DNA of 64,000 nucleotides from assembly GCF_015493435.1 (NCBI RefSeq), contig NZ_WGDD01000029.1:62001-126000 (forward strand), written 5' to 3'. Of this stretch, positions 42,585 through 51,970 are shown in pieces. Within the stretch, counting starts at the first letter, position 1, and the number at the start of each line of letters is the position of its first letter. Position numbers and translations under genes: made by a program. The notes beneath the pieces were generated by a model. That model was given only the letters and a program-made list of their open reading frames with translations, was not told the DNA's origin and did not search any database. This DNA is from Sulfurovum sp. GTDB lineage: Bacteria > Campylobacterota > Campylobacteria > Campylobacterales > Sulfurovaceae.

Positions 42585-42664
42585 GCAGGGTGTTGCAGGA
42601 ACACAACACCCACTTTCATAATTATATGCAGCTTGCAGGATGTTATCGGAAGACAGTACCCTGC
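42585..42664. repeat. Dispersed double-hairpin repeat, copy 4
   Basis: An 80-bp element with inverted ends GCAGGGT and ACCCTGC. The first inner hairpin has GGGTGTTG/CAACACCC arms as in the other copies; the second half is more decayed. It ends ten bases from the petC stop and may act in transcription ending there. Confidence 0.6.
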
Positions 42665-42673
42665 GACATCTTT

Positions 42674-43645
42674 TTAATGATGCCCTTTCCACATAGATTT
42701 CTTCCATAGATACGCAAGTATCGAGAAGATAAAGAAGAACAGAAGTACCCATGGTCCGACGGCTTCTCTTTTTGGTTTGCTTGGATCACCTGTCTTTTCA
42801 AGGTAAGCCATGACTTTTTCCATACCTTCTTTGTCAAGACCTGTTCTCGGCATTGCAGTTCCCGGAAGTTCAGACTGAGGGTTTTCAACAAATACATGCA
42901 TAAAGTGTTCATTTCTGGCTCTGATCATAATAGAGAGATCAGGAGGAAGTGTACCGAGATATTCAGCCAATGACGCCTGTTCCTCAGCTACTTTCTCTTT
43001 ATACTTCAGTGCACCTATGTCTTGACCGGTTTTAATATTTGACTTGGTCTTAGGAATCTCACCCAGTTGAGTCAAATGACCATAACGGTTGGCATGACAT
43101 CGGCTACATGCTTCAATATATGCTTCTTTGGGCGTTACTTCACCCGCTTTTTTCGCTTTTAGGTAAGCAACAACATTCGCGATATCCTGCGGTGCTGTAA
43201 CCATTGTCATCACAGGTCCCATTGGGTGTGCAATAGTACCGCCTACAGGGTATTTATGTGCCACATTGGTAGCAAGCGCAGGGTCTTTGATCAACGCGAT
43301 CAGGAAGTTCTTGTCATAGATCGCACCGGCATGGTCAAGGCTTGGTGGTGTTACACCGCCCATATTTGCCGCCCCTTTCATATGACAACCTGCACACATG
43401 GCAAAAGTTGCTTCACCCGCAACCGGGTCACCTTTGAGTTTGGAAATCTGTGCTACATCATTCCAAAATTTCTTTTCAATCTCTTTTCTGTCTTTTGAAG
43501 CTTCTTTAATGTCCGCTTTCCCGTCATATACCAGTCCATGTCCTTCGACATGTTTGTGCATTTGAGAATGTGCGAACGGTTCTACTCCCCAGTAAAGGAT
43601 AAGAGTAAAGACTGCTACAATTCCAAATATTTTTAATTCTTTCAT
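42674..43645 (-). CDS. petC: Ubiquinol-cytochrome c reductase, diheme cytochrome c subunit
   Basis: Cytochrome c subunit of the bc1 complex, with the diheme form usual in Campylobacterota in place of classical cytochrome c1. The 323 residues have an N-terminal helix, CAGCH (84-88), CSRCH (180-184) and a C-terminal membrane anchor (VGPWVLLFFFIFSILAYLW). It passes electrons from the Rieske protein to periplasmic cytochromes and NirS/NorC. It is the last gene of petABC. Confidence 0.93.
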   Translation of the reverse strand: MKELKIFGIVAVFTLILYWGVEPFAHSQMHKHVEGHGLVYDGKADIKEASKDRKEIEKKFWNDVAQISKLKGDPVAGEATFAMCAGCHMKGAANMGGVTPPSLDHAGAIYDKNFLIALIKDPALATNVAHKYPVGGTIAHPMGPVMTMVTAPQDIANVVAYLKAKKAGEVTPKEAYIEACSRCHANRYGHLTQLGEIPKTKSNIKTGQDIGALKYKEKVAEEQASLAEYLGTLPPDLSIMIRARNEHFMHVFVENPQSELPGTAMPRTGLDKEGMEKVMAYLEKTGDPSKPKREAVGPWVLLFFFIFSILAYLWKKSMWKGHH

Positions 43646-43655
43646 ACTCTACCCC

Positions 43656-44876
43656 TTATAGTTTTTTTTCTTTTATCGTAATGATTGGAAGCAATATCCA
43701 CAAACCGATAAACGTCAGTGCTGCAACAAAACCGACTGTACTCCAAATACCTTCCGGAGGCAATTTACCCATGAAGGTCAGTACAATCATATCGATCAGA
43801 AGTGCCCAGAACCAGAGGTTGAACAATCCTCTTCTCTTCGCCGGTGCCACATTTGGACTCCTGTCAAGGAACGGAAGGAAGAAAAAGATCATCTGTGCAA
43901 AAGCAAAGGCGATCAGACCAACATTGGTTGAGAACGGTCTCAGAATTTCATAACTCCACAGGAAGTACCACTCAGGATAAATATGTGTCGGTGTTTTCAG
44001 CCCGTTTGCAGGGTCGAAGTTCACCGGATCCATAGCAAATTCGAAATGGTAAAATACCAGGTAGAAGAAAATGATAAAGTAAATTCCCATGACAAAAATA
44101 TCTTTGCTCAGGAAGACAGGACTGAACGGAATAACCTTTGAGTGTTTCACATCACCTGCTTTATACATCTCTGCAGATTCTTCAAAGTCAAATTCTTCAC
44201 CTTCCTGGTTGTTTACGTGAGGGATTCTCAGTGTACCAAAGTGCAATACGATCACACCGATAATCGCCAACGGTACGAGAAGGACATGCAGCATGAAGAA
44301 TCTGTTAAGGAACGCCTGTCCCGGTACATAGTCTCCTCTGATCCATTCAACCAAACCGTTCGCATGCAGTGATCCGCCTGAGAAAAGGTTGGTAATAACC
44401 ATACCTGCCCAGTAACTCATCTGTCCCCATGGAAGCATGTATCCGGAGAATGCTTCAGCAGAGAAAAGAACAAAAAGAAGCATACCTGAAAGCCAGATCA
44501 GTTCTCTTCCTCTTTTGTACGAACCATAATAGATACCTGTAAACATGTGAATATAAATAATCAGGAATACAACAGATGCCCCGACCGCATGGACATGCCG
44601 CCACAGCCAGCCATAGCCCACTTCACTCATGATCGTATAGTTGACACTGTCAAAAGCCAAATGTGTATTTGGCTGGTAATACATCAAAAGGAAAATCCCC
44701 GAAATAAGCAATACTCCGAATGTAGCAGCGAGTACCATACCCATTGCCCACAGGAAGTTAATATTTTTGGGAATCCAATATTCAGTCGATAATACACGCT
44801 TGAGTGTATCTACAGCAAGTCTTTCGTTCATCCATTTATGGCTGAACGGTTTTGCATTTTCATCAAAATGTGCCAT
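43656..44876 (-). CDS. petB: Ubiquinol-cytochrome c reductase, cytochrome b subunit
   Basis: Quinol-oxidising membrane subunit of bc1. The 406 residues include paired heme histidines in WRHVHAVGASVVF and in MLHVLLVPLAIIGVIVLHFG, and the quinol-site motif PEWYFLWSYEILR. A loop rich in acidic residues (about 229-250) interrupts the usual layout. It lies between petA and petC with ten-base gaps. Confidence 0.95.
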   Translation of the reverse strand: MAHFDENAKPFSHKWMNERLAVDTLKRVLSTEYWIPKNINFLWAMGMVLAATFGVLLISGIFLLMYYQPNTHLAFDSVNYTIMSEVGYGWLWRHVHAVGASVVFLIIYIHMFTGIYYGSYKRGRELIWLSGMLLFVLFSAEAFSGYMLPWGQMSYWAGMVITNLFSGGSLHANGLVEWIRGDYVPGQAFLNRFFMLHVLLVPLAIIGVIVLHFGTLRIPHVNNQEGEEFDFEESAEMYKAGDVKHSKVIPFSPVFLSKDIFVMGIYFIIFFYLVFYHFEFAMDPVNFDPANGLKTPTHIYPEWYFLWSYEILRPFSTNVGLIAFAFAQMIFFFLPFLDRSPNVAPAKRRGLFNLWFWALLIDMIVLTFMGKLPPEGIWSTVGFVAALTFIGLWILLPIITIKEKKL

Positions 44877-44886
44877 TTAACTCTCC

Positions 44887-45456
44887 TTATACCGGCATTG
44901 TAATGCCGTCAGCCAGCATTTTTTTGTATTCTGGACCTTCTTCACCCAGTACAAGCTTGGTTCCGTCAATTTTAAATGGAGGAATATCCAAACCTCTTGG
45001 CGGTGGAGATTTTGTTACCATGCCTGTATCGTCATACATACCGCCGTGGCATGCACAAAGAAAACTTTTATCTTCAGGTGTATATCCCGGAATACAACCC
45101 AGGTGGGTACAAAGTCCCACACATACCATATAATACGCATCACCAACTTTGATAAGTCGTTTCTTATCCATCGCTTCTGTCGTTTTTCCGGTCAGGAGAC
45201 TCATATTTTTATTTTCAGTATCCAGCATCTCTTTGGACTGCTTTAAAACAAAGATGGGTTTTCCTCTCCATTTCTCCACTGCCAGTTCATTCTCTTTGTA
45301 TATTGTCATATCCAAAGTTGTAAATCCAGCTGCTTTAACGCTGGGCAGAGGATCCCACGTACGCTTCATTGCATAGAGTGCACCAAGACCGCCCAAAGCC
45401 GTAAAACCACCCAGGGCCATGCCCATAAAGTCTCGACGTTTAGTATCATTAGCCAT
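44887..45456 (-). CDS. petA: Ubiquinol-cytochrome c reductase, Rieske iron-sulfur subunit
   Basis: 2Fe-2S subunit of bc1. A twin-arginine-like start (KRRDFMG) leads into the membrane anchor, and the cluster boxes are CTHLGCIPGY and CACHGGMYDDTG in the 189-residue protein. It is the first gene of the operon and has a perfect FNR consensus box 65 bp before its start. Confidence 0.95.
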   Translation of the reverse strand: MANDTKRRDFMGMALGGFTALGGLGALYAMKRTWDPLPSVKAAGFTTLDMTIYKENELAVEKWRGKPIFVLKQSKEMLDTENKNMSLLTGKTTEAMDKKRLIKVGDAYYMVCVGLCTHLGCIPGYTPEDKSFLCACHGGMYDDTGMVTKSPPPRGLDIPPFKIDGTKLVLGEEGPEYKKMLADGITMPV

Positions 45457-45520
45457 ACTACTACCTTCCTTCTAATTTATTTTTAGCCATTAATTATAGG
45501 AGAAAAGTGCTTAAATCGGA

Positions 45521-45534
45521 TTGATACAGATCAA
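45521..45534. promoter_or_regulatory. Perfect FNR consensus box upstream of petABC
   Basis: TTGATACAGATCAA matches TTGAT-N4-ATCAA exactly and lies 65 bp before petA. Together with the boxes at 13594 and 14136 it ties the bc1 complex to the same control as NO and nitrite reduction. Confidence 0.7.
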
Positions 45535-45571
45535 ATATATTACAATCTATTCTTATAATTATAATATCTGC

Positions 45572-46429
45572 CTATTTATATACACTGATCAAACGATTTA
45601 GGTCAAATTTTTCTACCGGTTTTTTGGTTTTATTGCTGTTTTGTTTCAGTAAATGCTTCAAAACTTCAGCATCAAACCCTTTCATACAGTCAATGCCGTA
45701 CCGTTCAAGCAATGCCGCGGGATAGAGAGATACCTGCTGTATATCAATATAGATCACTTTTGCACCGGCTGCCCTGGCTTCCAGTGCGGTCTGTGCAGAT
45801 GCCGTTATGACAGTCCTGCTGCTTTTAATCAGGTCCATATACTCTTCCGGTTCATGCAGAGCGGAGAAGCATTGTGCCAGGAGCCCCTCATACTTGACAA
45901 AGAAGTAATTGCCCAGCAGCAGTTCCATAGGAAAGGCTTCAAAGAAAGGTGCATGGCGCAGAATGGTCTTGTCATGGTCCATGTCCTGCAAAAAGAAAAG
46001 CACACGCTCCTCTTTTTCTTCTATGTCAAAGTAGGCATCATCCACGATCACTGCATTCAGACAATCCTCCTCCCTGCAGTCTGCCCTGAAGAGGGTTTCC
46101 CCGTGGATAGATCGGTCATCGGGATCATGCTCGAAACGCCATACGTGGGTAAAGTCCGAACAGTACTTTACCAGCCTGCCGTGTTCATCCTCATCCGAAT
46201 CGATGATCACGGAATCCCCCCTTGCGGCAACCGCATCAATATCCTGTATCGTTTCTATCGTGACATATTCTTTGATTCCCAGGTCTCTGGCAGCCAGTCC
46301 TGCTCTGAAATCATTCAGAAGCAATCTGCATTCGATCCCCTCTCCGGCAAGCCGTTTTATGACTGCGGCTGCTCTTCTTAACCTGTCCAAACCTATCTTG
46401 TGCCCTGTATGGGCATAGTAATACAACAT
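45572..46429 (-). CDS. Hypothetical protein, possible GT-B fold (PseG/MurG-like)
   Basis: A 285-residue soluble protein. The start [27 protein letters not shown] and the later SSRTVITASAQTALEARAAGAKVIYI resemble the two Rossmann halves of GT-B or PseG-type enzymes, with a glycine-poor first loop. I cannot name a substrate. It overlaps the mnmG stop by one base and is probably co-translated with it, although the functional link is unclear. Confidence 0.6.
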   Translation of the reverse strand: MLYYYAHTGHKIGLDRLRRAAAVIKRLAGEGIECRLLLNDFRAGLAARDLGIKEYVTIETIQDIDAVAARGDSVIIDSDEDEHGRLVKYCSDFTHVWRFEHDPDDRSIHGETLFRADCREEDCLNAVIVDDAYFDIEEKEERVLFFLQDMDHDKTILRHAPFFEAFPMELLLGNYFFVKYEGLLAQCFSALHEPEEYMDLIKSSRTVITASAQTALEARAAGAKVIYIDIQQVSLYPAALLERYGIDCMKGFDAEVLKHLLKQNSNKTKKPVEKFDLNRLISVYK

Positions 46430-48300
46430 TATATTTTTCCTCGTTGAGTCATTTTTATATAGACATGGATGATCTCCAAAGCCGCCGGTGTCACTCCTGA
46501 TATCTCGGAGGCTGCAAACAGTGTCGTCGGATTGGCTTTTTCAAGCTTTTCTACAATCTCATTGCTAAGCCCTGAAACATTTCTATAGGTGAAATCCTCA
46601 GGGATCTTTATTTTGAGCATATCTTTCATCTGATCGATCTGTATTTGCTGTTTCTCAATATAGCGGCTGTATTTGGCTTCTACGAGTATCTGCTCCATCA
46701 CGGCATCGTCATATTTGTCAAATGCTGGAAGCAGTGAGACCAGTTTTTCCCTGTTAAAATCACCCCTGCCGATCACATCGATCCAGCAGGTTCTGTCATT
46801 GATCTTTACTGCCCCGATCTGTTCAAGTCTGGAAAGGAACGCTTTGGTCGGTGTAACATAGTTCTCCCGCAAATAACTCAGGGCCTCTTCAATATTTCTC
46901 TGCTTCTCTTCAAATGCGGCAATATATACATCATCCAAAAGCCCCAATACTTTTCCATATCTGGAAAGTCTCATATCTGCATTGTCTTCACGCAGCAGCA
47001 GCCTGTACTCTGCGCGGCTGGTAAACATACGATAGGGCTCTTTCGTCCCTTTGGTGACCAGGTCATCGATAAGCACACCGATGTAAGCTTCGTCACGTCT
47101 GAGGATAAGCGGTTCCCTGTCCTGTACGCTCAAAGCGGCATTGATACCGGCCATCAGCCCCTGCGCCGCAGCTTCTTCATAGCCGGTTGTCCCGTTGATC
47201 TGGCCTGCGGTATAGAGCCCTTTGATCTTTTTGGTTTCCAGTGTATGTTTCAACTCTGTAGGATCTACATAATCATATTCGATCGCGTACCCGTAGCGTA
47301 CGATCCTGGCATTTTCCATCCCTTTGACCGAGCGTATCATTTCCAGCTGTACATCGATCGGCAGAGAAGTACTCATACCGTTAATGTAATATTCTGTCTC
47401 ATCCATTGTTTGAGGTTCTACAAAGATCTGATGCCTCGGTCTGTCACGAAAACGGTTGATCTTGTCTTCGATACTCGGACAGTAGCGCGGTCCGACACCA
47501 TCGATCTGGCCGGAAAAAAGCGGTGCTCTGTAAAAGTTGCTTTCAATGATCTCATGTGTTGTTTCATTGGTATAGGTCACGTAGCACGGCAGCTGTCTGG
47601 GGTGAAATGTTTTTCGGTCTGTCCTAAAAGAGAATGGCGGAGGCGGTGTATCACCGGGCTGGACCTCCATCACGGAAATATCAACCGATTTGGCATCTAT
47701 GCGCGCGCAGGTACCTGTTTTAAGACGCCCGATATTCAGTCCCAGCCCTTTAAGATACTCCGCCAGTTCAACAGAAGCAAATTCTCCCTGCCTTCCTGCC
47801 GTCTGCTTTTTGTCTCCGATGTGGATCAGTCCATTCAGGAAAGTACCGGCTGTAATAATGACTTTTGATGCCGTATAACGGTTCCCAAGCTGTGTCGTCA
47901 CCCCTTTCACTTCACCGTCTTCAACCATCAATCCGTCAGCGATCTCCTGCTTGACATCCAGGTTATCCGTGTTCAGCACCACATTGCGCATATAGATACG
48001 GTACCGGTCCATGTCTATCTGTGCTCTGCTTCCGCGTACGGCAGGCCCTTTGGATGCATTGAGTGTCCTGAACTGTATACCTGTCACATCGGTACAAAGT
48101 CCCATCTCACCGCCAAGAGCATCCACTTCCCGTACCAAATGTCCTTTGGCAAGGCCGCCAATGGCAGGATTGCAGGAACTTGCCCCTATCTGCTCCGCCA
48201 AAATTGTGATCATCAGTGTTTTGACACCCATACGTGCCGAAGCAAGTGAAGCTTCTATCCCTGCATGCCCGCCACCAATGACGATTACATCATAATTCAT
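46429..48300 (-). CDS. mnmG: tRNA uridine-5-carboxymethylaminomethyl modification enzyme
   Basis: FAD-dependent partner of MnmE that modifies U34 of several tRNAs. The 623 residues begin [22 protein letters not shown] and contain [47 protein letters not shown] and [17 protein letters not shown], the expected motifs. Length is standard. mnmE is not in the window, but an MnmC-type methyltransferase for the same tRNA position is encoded 0.9 kb away. Confidence 0.96.
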   Translation of the reverse strand: MNYDVIVIGGGHAGIEASLASARMGVKTLMITILAEQIGASSCNPAIGGLAKGHLVREVDALGGEMGLCTDVTGIQFRTLNASKGPAVRGSRAQIDMDRYRIYMRNVVLNTDNLDVKQEIADGLMVEDGEVKGVTTQLGNRYTASKVIITAGTFLNGLIHIGDKKQTAGRQGEFASVELAEYLKGLGLNIGRLKTGTCARIDAKSVDISVMEVQPGDTPPPPFSFRTDRKTFHPRQLPCYVTYTNETTHEIIESNFYRAPLFSGQIDGVGPRYCPSIEDKINRFRDRPRHQIFVEPQTMDETEYYINGMSTSLPIDVQLEMIRSVKGMENARIVRYGYAIEYDYVDPTELKHTLETKKIKGLYTAGQINGTTGYEEAAAQGLMAGINAALSVQDREPLILRRDEAYIGVLIDDLVTKGTKEPYRMFTSRAEYRLLLREDNADMRLSRYGKVLGLLDDVYIAAFEEKQRNIEEALSYLRENYVTPTKAFLSRLEQIGAVKINDRTCWIDVIGRGDFNREKLVSLLPAFDKYDDAVMEQILVEAKYSRYIEKQQIQIDQMKDMLKIKIPEDFTYRNVSGLSNEIVEKLEKANPTTLFAASEISGVTPAALEIIHVYIKMTQRGKI

Positions 48301-48415
48301 TCAAAACTCCGTTTTAAAAATGAAAAGCGAGAAATAAAAAATCTCTATTCCACACTCAATATTTTCTGTTATAATTAAGCGAATTATATCCAAAATAGAT
48401 AAGGAGCCATCTCCC

Positions 48416-48538
48416 ATGATAAACAGCAGCTTTTTGCAAAAAAGCATACCCGTACTATGCACCATTCACCCCAAGGGCACTTGTTCCTTCGGTCGGGCGC
48501 ACTATGCACTATTCACTCAATCTCAAAGAGGTCATTGA
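48416..48538 (+). CDS. Possible 40-codon upstream reading frame of ribE
   Basis: An ATG at 48416 preceded by AAGGAG at nine bases opens a 40-codon frame whose TGA overlaps the ribE ATG (TGATG). The product has no recognised motif. It contains a near-direct repeat (ACTATGCACCATTCAC and ACTATGCACTATTCAC), so it could be chance over repeat-type filler sequence. A translated leader that couples to ribE is the alternative. Confidence 0.3.
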   Translation: MINSSFLQKSIPVLCTIHPKGTCSFGRAHYALFTQSQRGH

Positions 48539-49155
48539 TGTTTACAGGTCTCATTCGTGAAATCGGTACGGTCAAAAGCTACAAAAACAATATTCTGAGC
48601 ATCCGTTCAAAGCATAAAGCCAAACGGGGTGACTCCATTGCCGTCAATGGTGTCTGCCTGACTGTCATCAAAGTCAACAGTGACGGCTTCGACCTGGAAG
48701 TGGCGGATGAGACACGTTCCATTGTACCGCCTGAAAAATTTCAGGGCAAAGTCCACATTGAACCTGCTATGAAAATGGATGACCGTTTTGAGGGGCATAT
48801 CGTGCAGGGGCATGTCGACTGCATCGGTGAAATAGTAAAAATCACCGAACGGGAGAACGGAACGGACTTTATCATCAAAGTGGATCCCAAAATTATCGCC
48901 CATATCATTCCCAAAGGGTCCATTACTATTGACGGTATCTCATTGACTGTGAATGATGTTTATGACGACAGTTTTCGTATTACTATCATCCCGCATACCT
49001 TGAAAAATACACTGATAAAGCATTATAAAGTGGGAACAAAGCTGAATATAGAGACCGATGTCTTTGCACGGTATATTGACCATATATTGGCACATCGAAG
49101 CGCTAAAAAATCCATGTCCTGGGAGGATGTTGACACTATGCAGATGACGTATTAA
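48538..49155 (+). CDS. ribE: Riboflavin synthase
   Basis: Joins two lumazines to give riboflavin. The 205 residues hold two lumazine-binding repeats, starting MFTGLIREIG and, near residue 97, FEGHIVQGHVDCIGEI, with the paired GDSIAVNGVCLTV and KGSITIDGISLTV segments. The ATG at 48538 is the family's usual start; a frame from 48457 would add an unrelated leader. Confidence 0.94.
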   Translation: MFTGLIREIGTVKSYKNNILSIRSKHKAKRGDSIAVNGVCLTVIKVNSDGFDLEVADETRSIVPPEKFQGKVHIEPAMKMDDRFEGHIVQGHVDCIGEIVKITERENGTDFIIKVDPKIIAHIIPKGSITIDGISLTVNDVYDDSFRITIIPHTLKNTLIKHYKVGTKLNIETDVFARYIDHILAHRSAKKSMSWEDVDTMQMTY

Positions 49156-49174
49156 CCGTTATGTATTCATGAGG

Positions 49175-49210
49175 CGTGCAGGTCGGGGAGAGGACACCCC
49201 GACCTACACG
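49175..49210. repeat. Second-family hairpin repeat, copy 1
   Basis: CGTGCAGGTCGGGG and CCCCGACCTACACG form a 14-bp stem with one mismatch and an eight-base loop. It lies between convergent ribE and the MnmC-type gene, and its right arm contains that gene's stop codon. A related element is at 50957-50984. Confidence 0.6.
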
Positions 49211-49989
49211 TAATTTTTATCTTTCATGCTTTCAGCTGTAGGGTTTCTCTTTTTTTTCAATTCCATATCAATATATTCCAGTCCATCCAGCATTTTCAAA
49301 GATGCAACGGTAGAGTAACGCATCATCTCTGCACGATGTACAAAGATAAAGAAACCGTTTTCATATAAGCCTAAACGTATCGCTGCCGCAGTTGAATAGG
49401 TTGTAAGCAGAGCATCCTCTCTACAAATAGCCCGTACATCAGAGAACCACTCTTTTGTCCATAGAAGAGGATTATGCGCCGGAGAGAAAGCATCCTGGTA
49501 GACCACATCGATCTTCTCTTTTATCTGGGGAATACTTTTACGGGCATCCCCCGGCAGTATCTCTATTTTAAACTGTTCATCTTCATATCTTAAATTCTCT
49601 GATACCGCTTCTATCATATGTTTTATCATGTCAAATTCAGGAGGAAACTCAAAAGTACGCAGTGAGTGTACAAGTTCCTCATCAAATTCGGGAGAGAGAA
49701 TATGCACTTTGGTATTTAAACGATTCTTTTTGATGTAGTAGAGTGTGGCAAACGTATTATACCCCAGACCAAAACAGATATCCAGAATGATTAATGCTGT
49801 TTTTCCTCGGCTGAGAGATAAAGACGGTTTGACATGTTTTTCCAAAGATTCATGCAGGGCTCCGTCTTTGGTGGAGTGGTACGGTTCATCAAATTCTTTG
49901 GAGTAGAGGGTATTGGTGCCGTCTTCACAGAGAATAAGCTCTTTTTGAGATCTTAAAGTTTCATTGTACACTTTATAAACCGATTTCAT
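49204..49989 (-). CDS. MnmC/MnmD-type tRNA 5-methylaminomethyl-2-thiouridine methyltransferase
   Basis: A 261-residue SAM methyltransferase matching the N-terminal half of MnmC (DUF752); the FAD oxidase half is absent. ILDICFGLGYNTFA is the SAM loop and VVYQDAFSPAHNPLLWTKEWF is the hallmark motif. The ATG at 49989 overlaps the preceding gene by 17 bases. The stop codon lies inside a palindromic repeat, so the natural C-terminus may have been changed. Confidence 0.85.
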   Translation of the reverse strand: MKSVYKVYNETLRSQKELILCEDGTNTLYSKEFDEPYHSTKDGALHESLEKHVKPSLSLSRGKTALIILDICFGLGYNTFATLYYIKKNRLNTKVHILSPEFDEELVHSLRTFEFPPEFDMIKHMIEAVSENLRYEDEQFKIEILPGDARKSIPQIKEKIDVVYQDAFSPAHNPLLWTKEWFSDVRAICREDALLTTYSTAAAIRLGLYENGFFIFVHRAEMMRYSTVASLKMLDGLEYIDMELKKKRNPTAESMKDKNYV

Positions 49990-50278
49990 CCAGTTCTTTG
50001 AATTTGAACGCTTCAATGATATCTTCAATACTCTCTTCTTCGCGTACGACCAAAACCATCATACCCTCGTTCATATAGTCCAGATAATTCTCATATTTGT
50101 TGGCAAGAATGATGAAATCCACCCATTCGCCACCCAACTCGTCTATGGTATTGTAAAACTTGACAGACTGTACTTCACCGGCATCAAAATCTACCAGTGC
50201 CCACTGTTTCACTTCCAGCTGCGGCACAACTTTGGAAGCTTTTGCGTCATTTCCATCCACCGGGATCCAGATGAGCAT
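49973..50278 (-). CDS. Hypothetical 101-residue protein, possibly NifX/NifB-tail-like
   Basis: A small acidic soluble protein, beginning MLIWIPVDGNDAKASKVVP. The alternation of strands with a D-G at the start and a long acidic end faintly resembles the dinitrogenase iron-molybdenum cofactor fold, but support is thin. It lies one base after luxS and overlaps the MnmC-type gene, so all three share a transcript. Confidence 0.6.
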   Translation of the reverse strand: MLIWIPVDGNDAKASKVVPQLEVKQWALVDFDAGEVQSVKFYNTIDELGGEWVDFIILANKYENYLDYMNEGMMVLVVREEESIEDIIEAFKFKELDEIGL

Positions 50279-50279
50279 C

Positions 50280-50789
50280 CTACAGTCCTTTTAAAAGCTT
50301 TTTACTGAGTGTCAACTTTTTGTTGTTCATAATGCCGACACCTTTGTCCAGCACATTTTTCGCAATCTCTTTTGCCTCTTTGAGTGAATGCATCTTGTAG
50401 GAGCCGCACTGATATACGTTCAGTTCAGGAATATCTTTCTGTGATTTTACCTTCAGAACATCTTTCATCGATGCTTCCCATGCTTTGGCGACCCTCTTGG
50501 ATTTTGGTGTACCCAAAAGCGACATATAGAACCCTGTTCGGCACCCCATAGGCGAAATATCGATGATTTCCACCTTTTTGGAGTTAAGATGTTCTCTCAT
50601 AAAACCTGCAAAAAGATGCTCAAGTGTATGTATCCCTTTGGAAGGGAGTCGTTCTTCATTGGGTTTGCAGAAACGCAGATCAAAAACGGTAATATCATCT
50701 CCGCAGGGTGTTTTCATTTTTTTGGCAACTCGCACTGCCGGTGCGGTCATCCTGGTATGGTCAACGGTAAAACTGTCTAATAATGGCAT
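50280..50789 (-). CDS. luxS: S-ribosylhomocysteine lyase
   Basis: Splits S-ribosylhomocysteine into homocysteine and the AI-2 precursor. The 169 residues contain the metal site HTLEH (H54, H58, with E57) and the third ligand cysteine in [22 protein letters not shown] is also typical. Size is standard. It heads a three-gene minus-strand unit. Confidence 0.95.
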   Translation of the reverse strand: MPLLDSFTVDHTRMTAPAVRVAKKMKTPCGDDITVFDLRFCKPNEERLPSKGIHTLEHLFAGFMREHLNSKKVEIIDISPMGCRTGFYMSLLGTPKSKRVAKAWEASMKDVLKVKSQKDIPELNVYQCGSYKMHSLKEAKEIAKNVLDKGVGIMNNKKLTLSKKLLKGL

Positions 50790-50956
50790 TGTACTTTCCT
50801 TTTATTATTTTTCAAATTATAACGAAATAAATGGGGAATAAGGAGTTAAGAATTAGGAATGATTCAAAATGGGTAAAAAATTTATATTTTATACCTCTAT
50901 TAAAAGCATAGAAATCTTTTGTAAGTTTATAGCAAATTGGGCTTAATGGGAGGATA

Positions 50957-50984
50957 CAGGCCGGAGTACCCGCACCCCGACCTG
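50957..50984. repeat. Second-family hairpin repeat, copy 2 (imperfect)
   Basis: CAGGCCGGAG pairs imperfectly with CACCCCGACCTG. It shares the block CACCCCGACCT with the copy at 49175. It lies in the 225-base gap downstream of porB and upstream of luxS, which otherwise has no gene; a filler repeat rich in ATTCC-type units is near 50831. Confidence 0.45.
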
Positions 50985-51014
50985 CAAAAATAAAGAATCT
51001 GTAAAGATGAACGT

Positions 51015-51968
51015 TTAGATTCTTGCTTCTTCACGTCGCTGAAGCATTTCCCAGTTCTTGTCAATATCACTCTGAATACGCTCAATGACATGCTTGTTCT
51101 CTGGCTTGAAGAGATGTCTGTAACGTCCCTGTGCACCGAGGTAGTCTTCCACTTTCAGTATGTTCTTCGGTCTGTAAAGAATGTTGAGTTCGTGACCGTC
51201 AATAATTTCATAGATCGGGAACATCAGTGTATCCGTTGCAAGATCTGTAATGTGGATCGTGTCTTTCGGGTCAAATTTCCATTCCGTGGTACAGGCAGAA
51301 ACCGTGTTGATAAAACAAGGACCTTCTGTTTCAAGGGCTTTCTGGAAACCTTTTGCCATGGATTTCCATTTGTTCGGTGCCAGTTGTGCCACATACGGTG
51401 CACCATGGGCTGCCATAATCGCTACAATATCTTTTTTCTTCTGTTTTTTACCATAAGAGTGGCTTCCGGCCTGCGCTGTTGACGTATTTGCGCCTATCGG
51501 TGTGGCTGAAGACCTCTGTCCGCCGGTATTGGCATAGTTTTCGTTGTCAAGACAAATATAGGTAAAGTCATGACCTCTCTCCATCGCACCGGAAAGCCAC
51601 TGGAAACCAATATCGTAGGTAGAGCCGTCACCGCCGAAAGCAACAAATTTTACAGGTGCATCATTGTCTTTGAGTGTGCCTTTTCTCTTTCTTGCTTTGT
51701 ACATGGATTCGGCACATGAAGCAGCCGTTGCCGCATTTTCAAAACCAATGTGTATCCAGGAAGTATCCCATGAAGTATAGGGGTATACTGCTGTTGATAC
51801 TTCCAGACATCCCGTATTTGATGCGATAACCAGATTGTCATCCGTACAGTTCATCAGCTCTCTGACGATCATAGAGTGTGCACAGCCGGGACACAGTAAG
51901 TGTGAACCTTCGAACCTGTCATTGTTCGTTGAAAATTCTTTTAAGTTTTTAATTGATGTAATTGCCAT
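51015..51968 (-). CDS. porB: Pyruvate:ferredoxin oxidoreductase, beta subunit
   Basis: Thiamine-diphosphate subunit of the four-part enzyme. The 317 residues contain LLCPGCAHSM, the ThDP-binding GDGSTYDIG followed by NENYANTGGQRSSATP, and cluster-binding cysteines. In organisms with the reductive TCA cycle the enzyme fixes CO2 onto acetyl-CoA. It is the last gene of porCDAB, two bases after porA. Confidence 0.94.
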   Translation of the reverse strand: MAITSIKNLKEFSTNNDRFEGSHLLCPGCAHSMIVRELMNCTDDNLVIASNTGCLEVSTAVYPYTSWDTSWIHIGFENAATAASCAESMYKARKRKGTLKDNDAPVKFVAFGGDGSTYDIGFQWLSGAMERGHDFTYICLDNENYANTGGQRSSATPIGANTSTAQAGSHSYGKKQKKKDIVAIMAAHGAPYVAQLAPNKWKSMAKGFQKALETEGPCFINTVSACTTEWKFDPKDTIHITDLATDTLMFPIYEIIDGHELNILYRPKNILKVEDYLGAQGRYRHLFKPENKHVIERIQSDIDKNWEMLQRREEARI

Positions 51969-51970
51969 TC

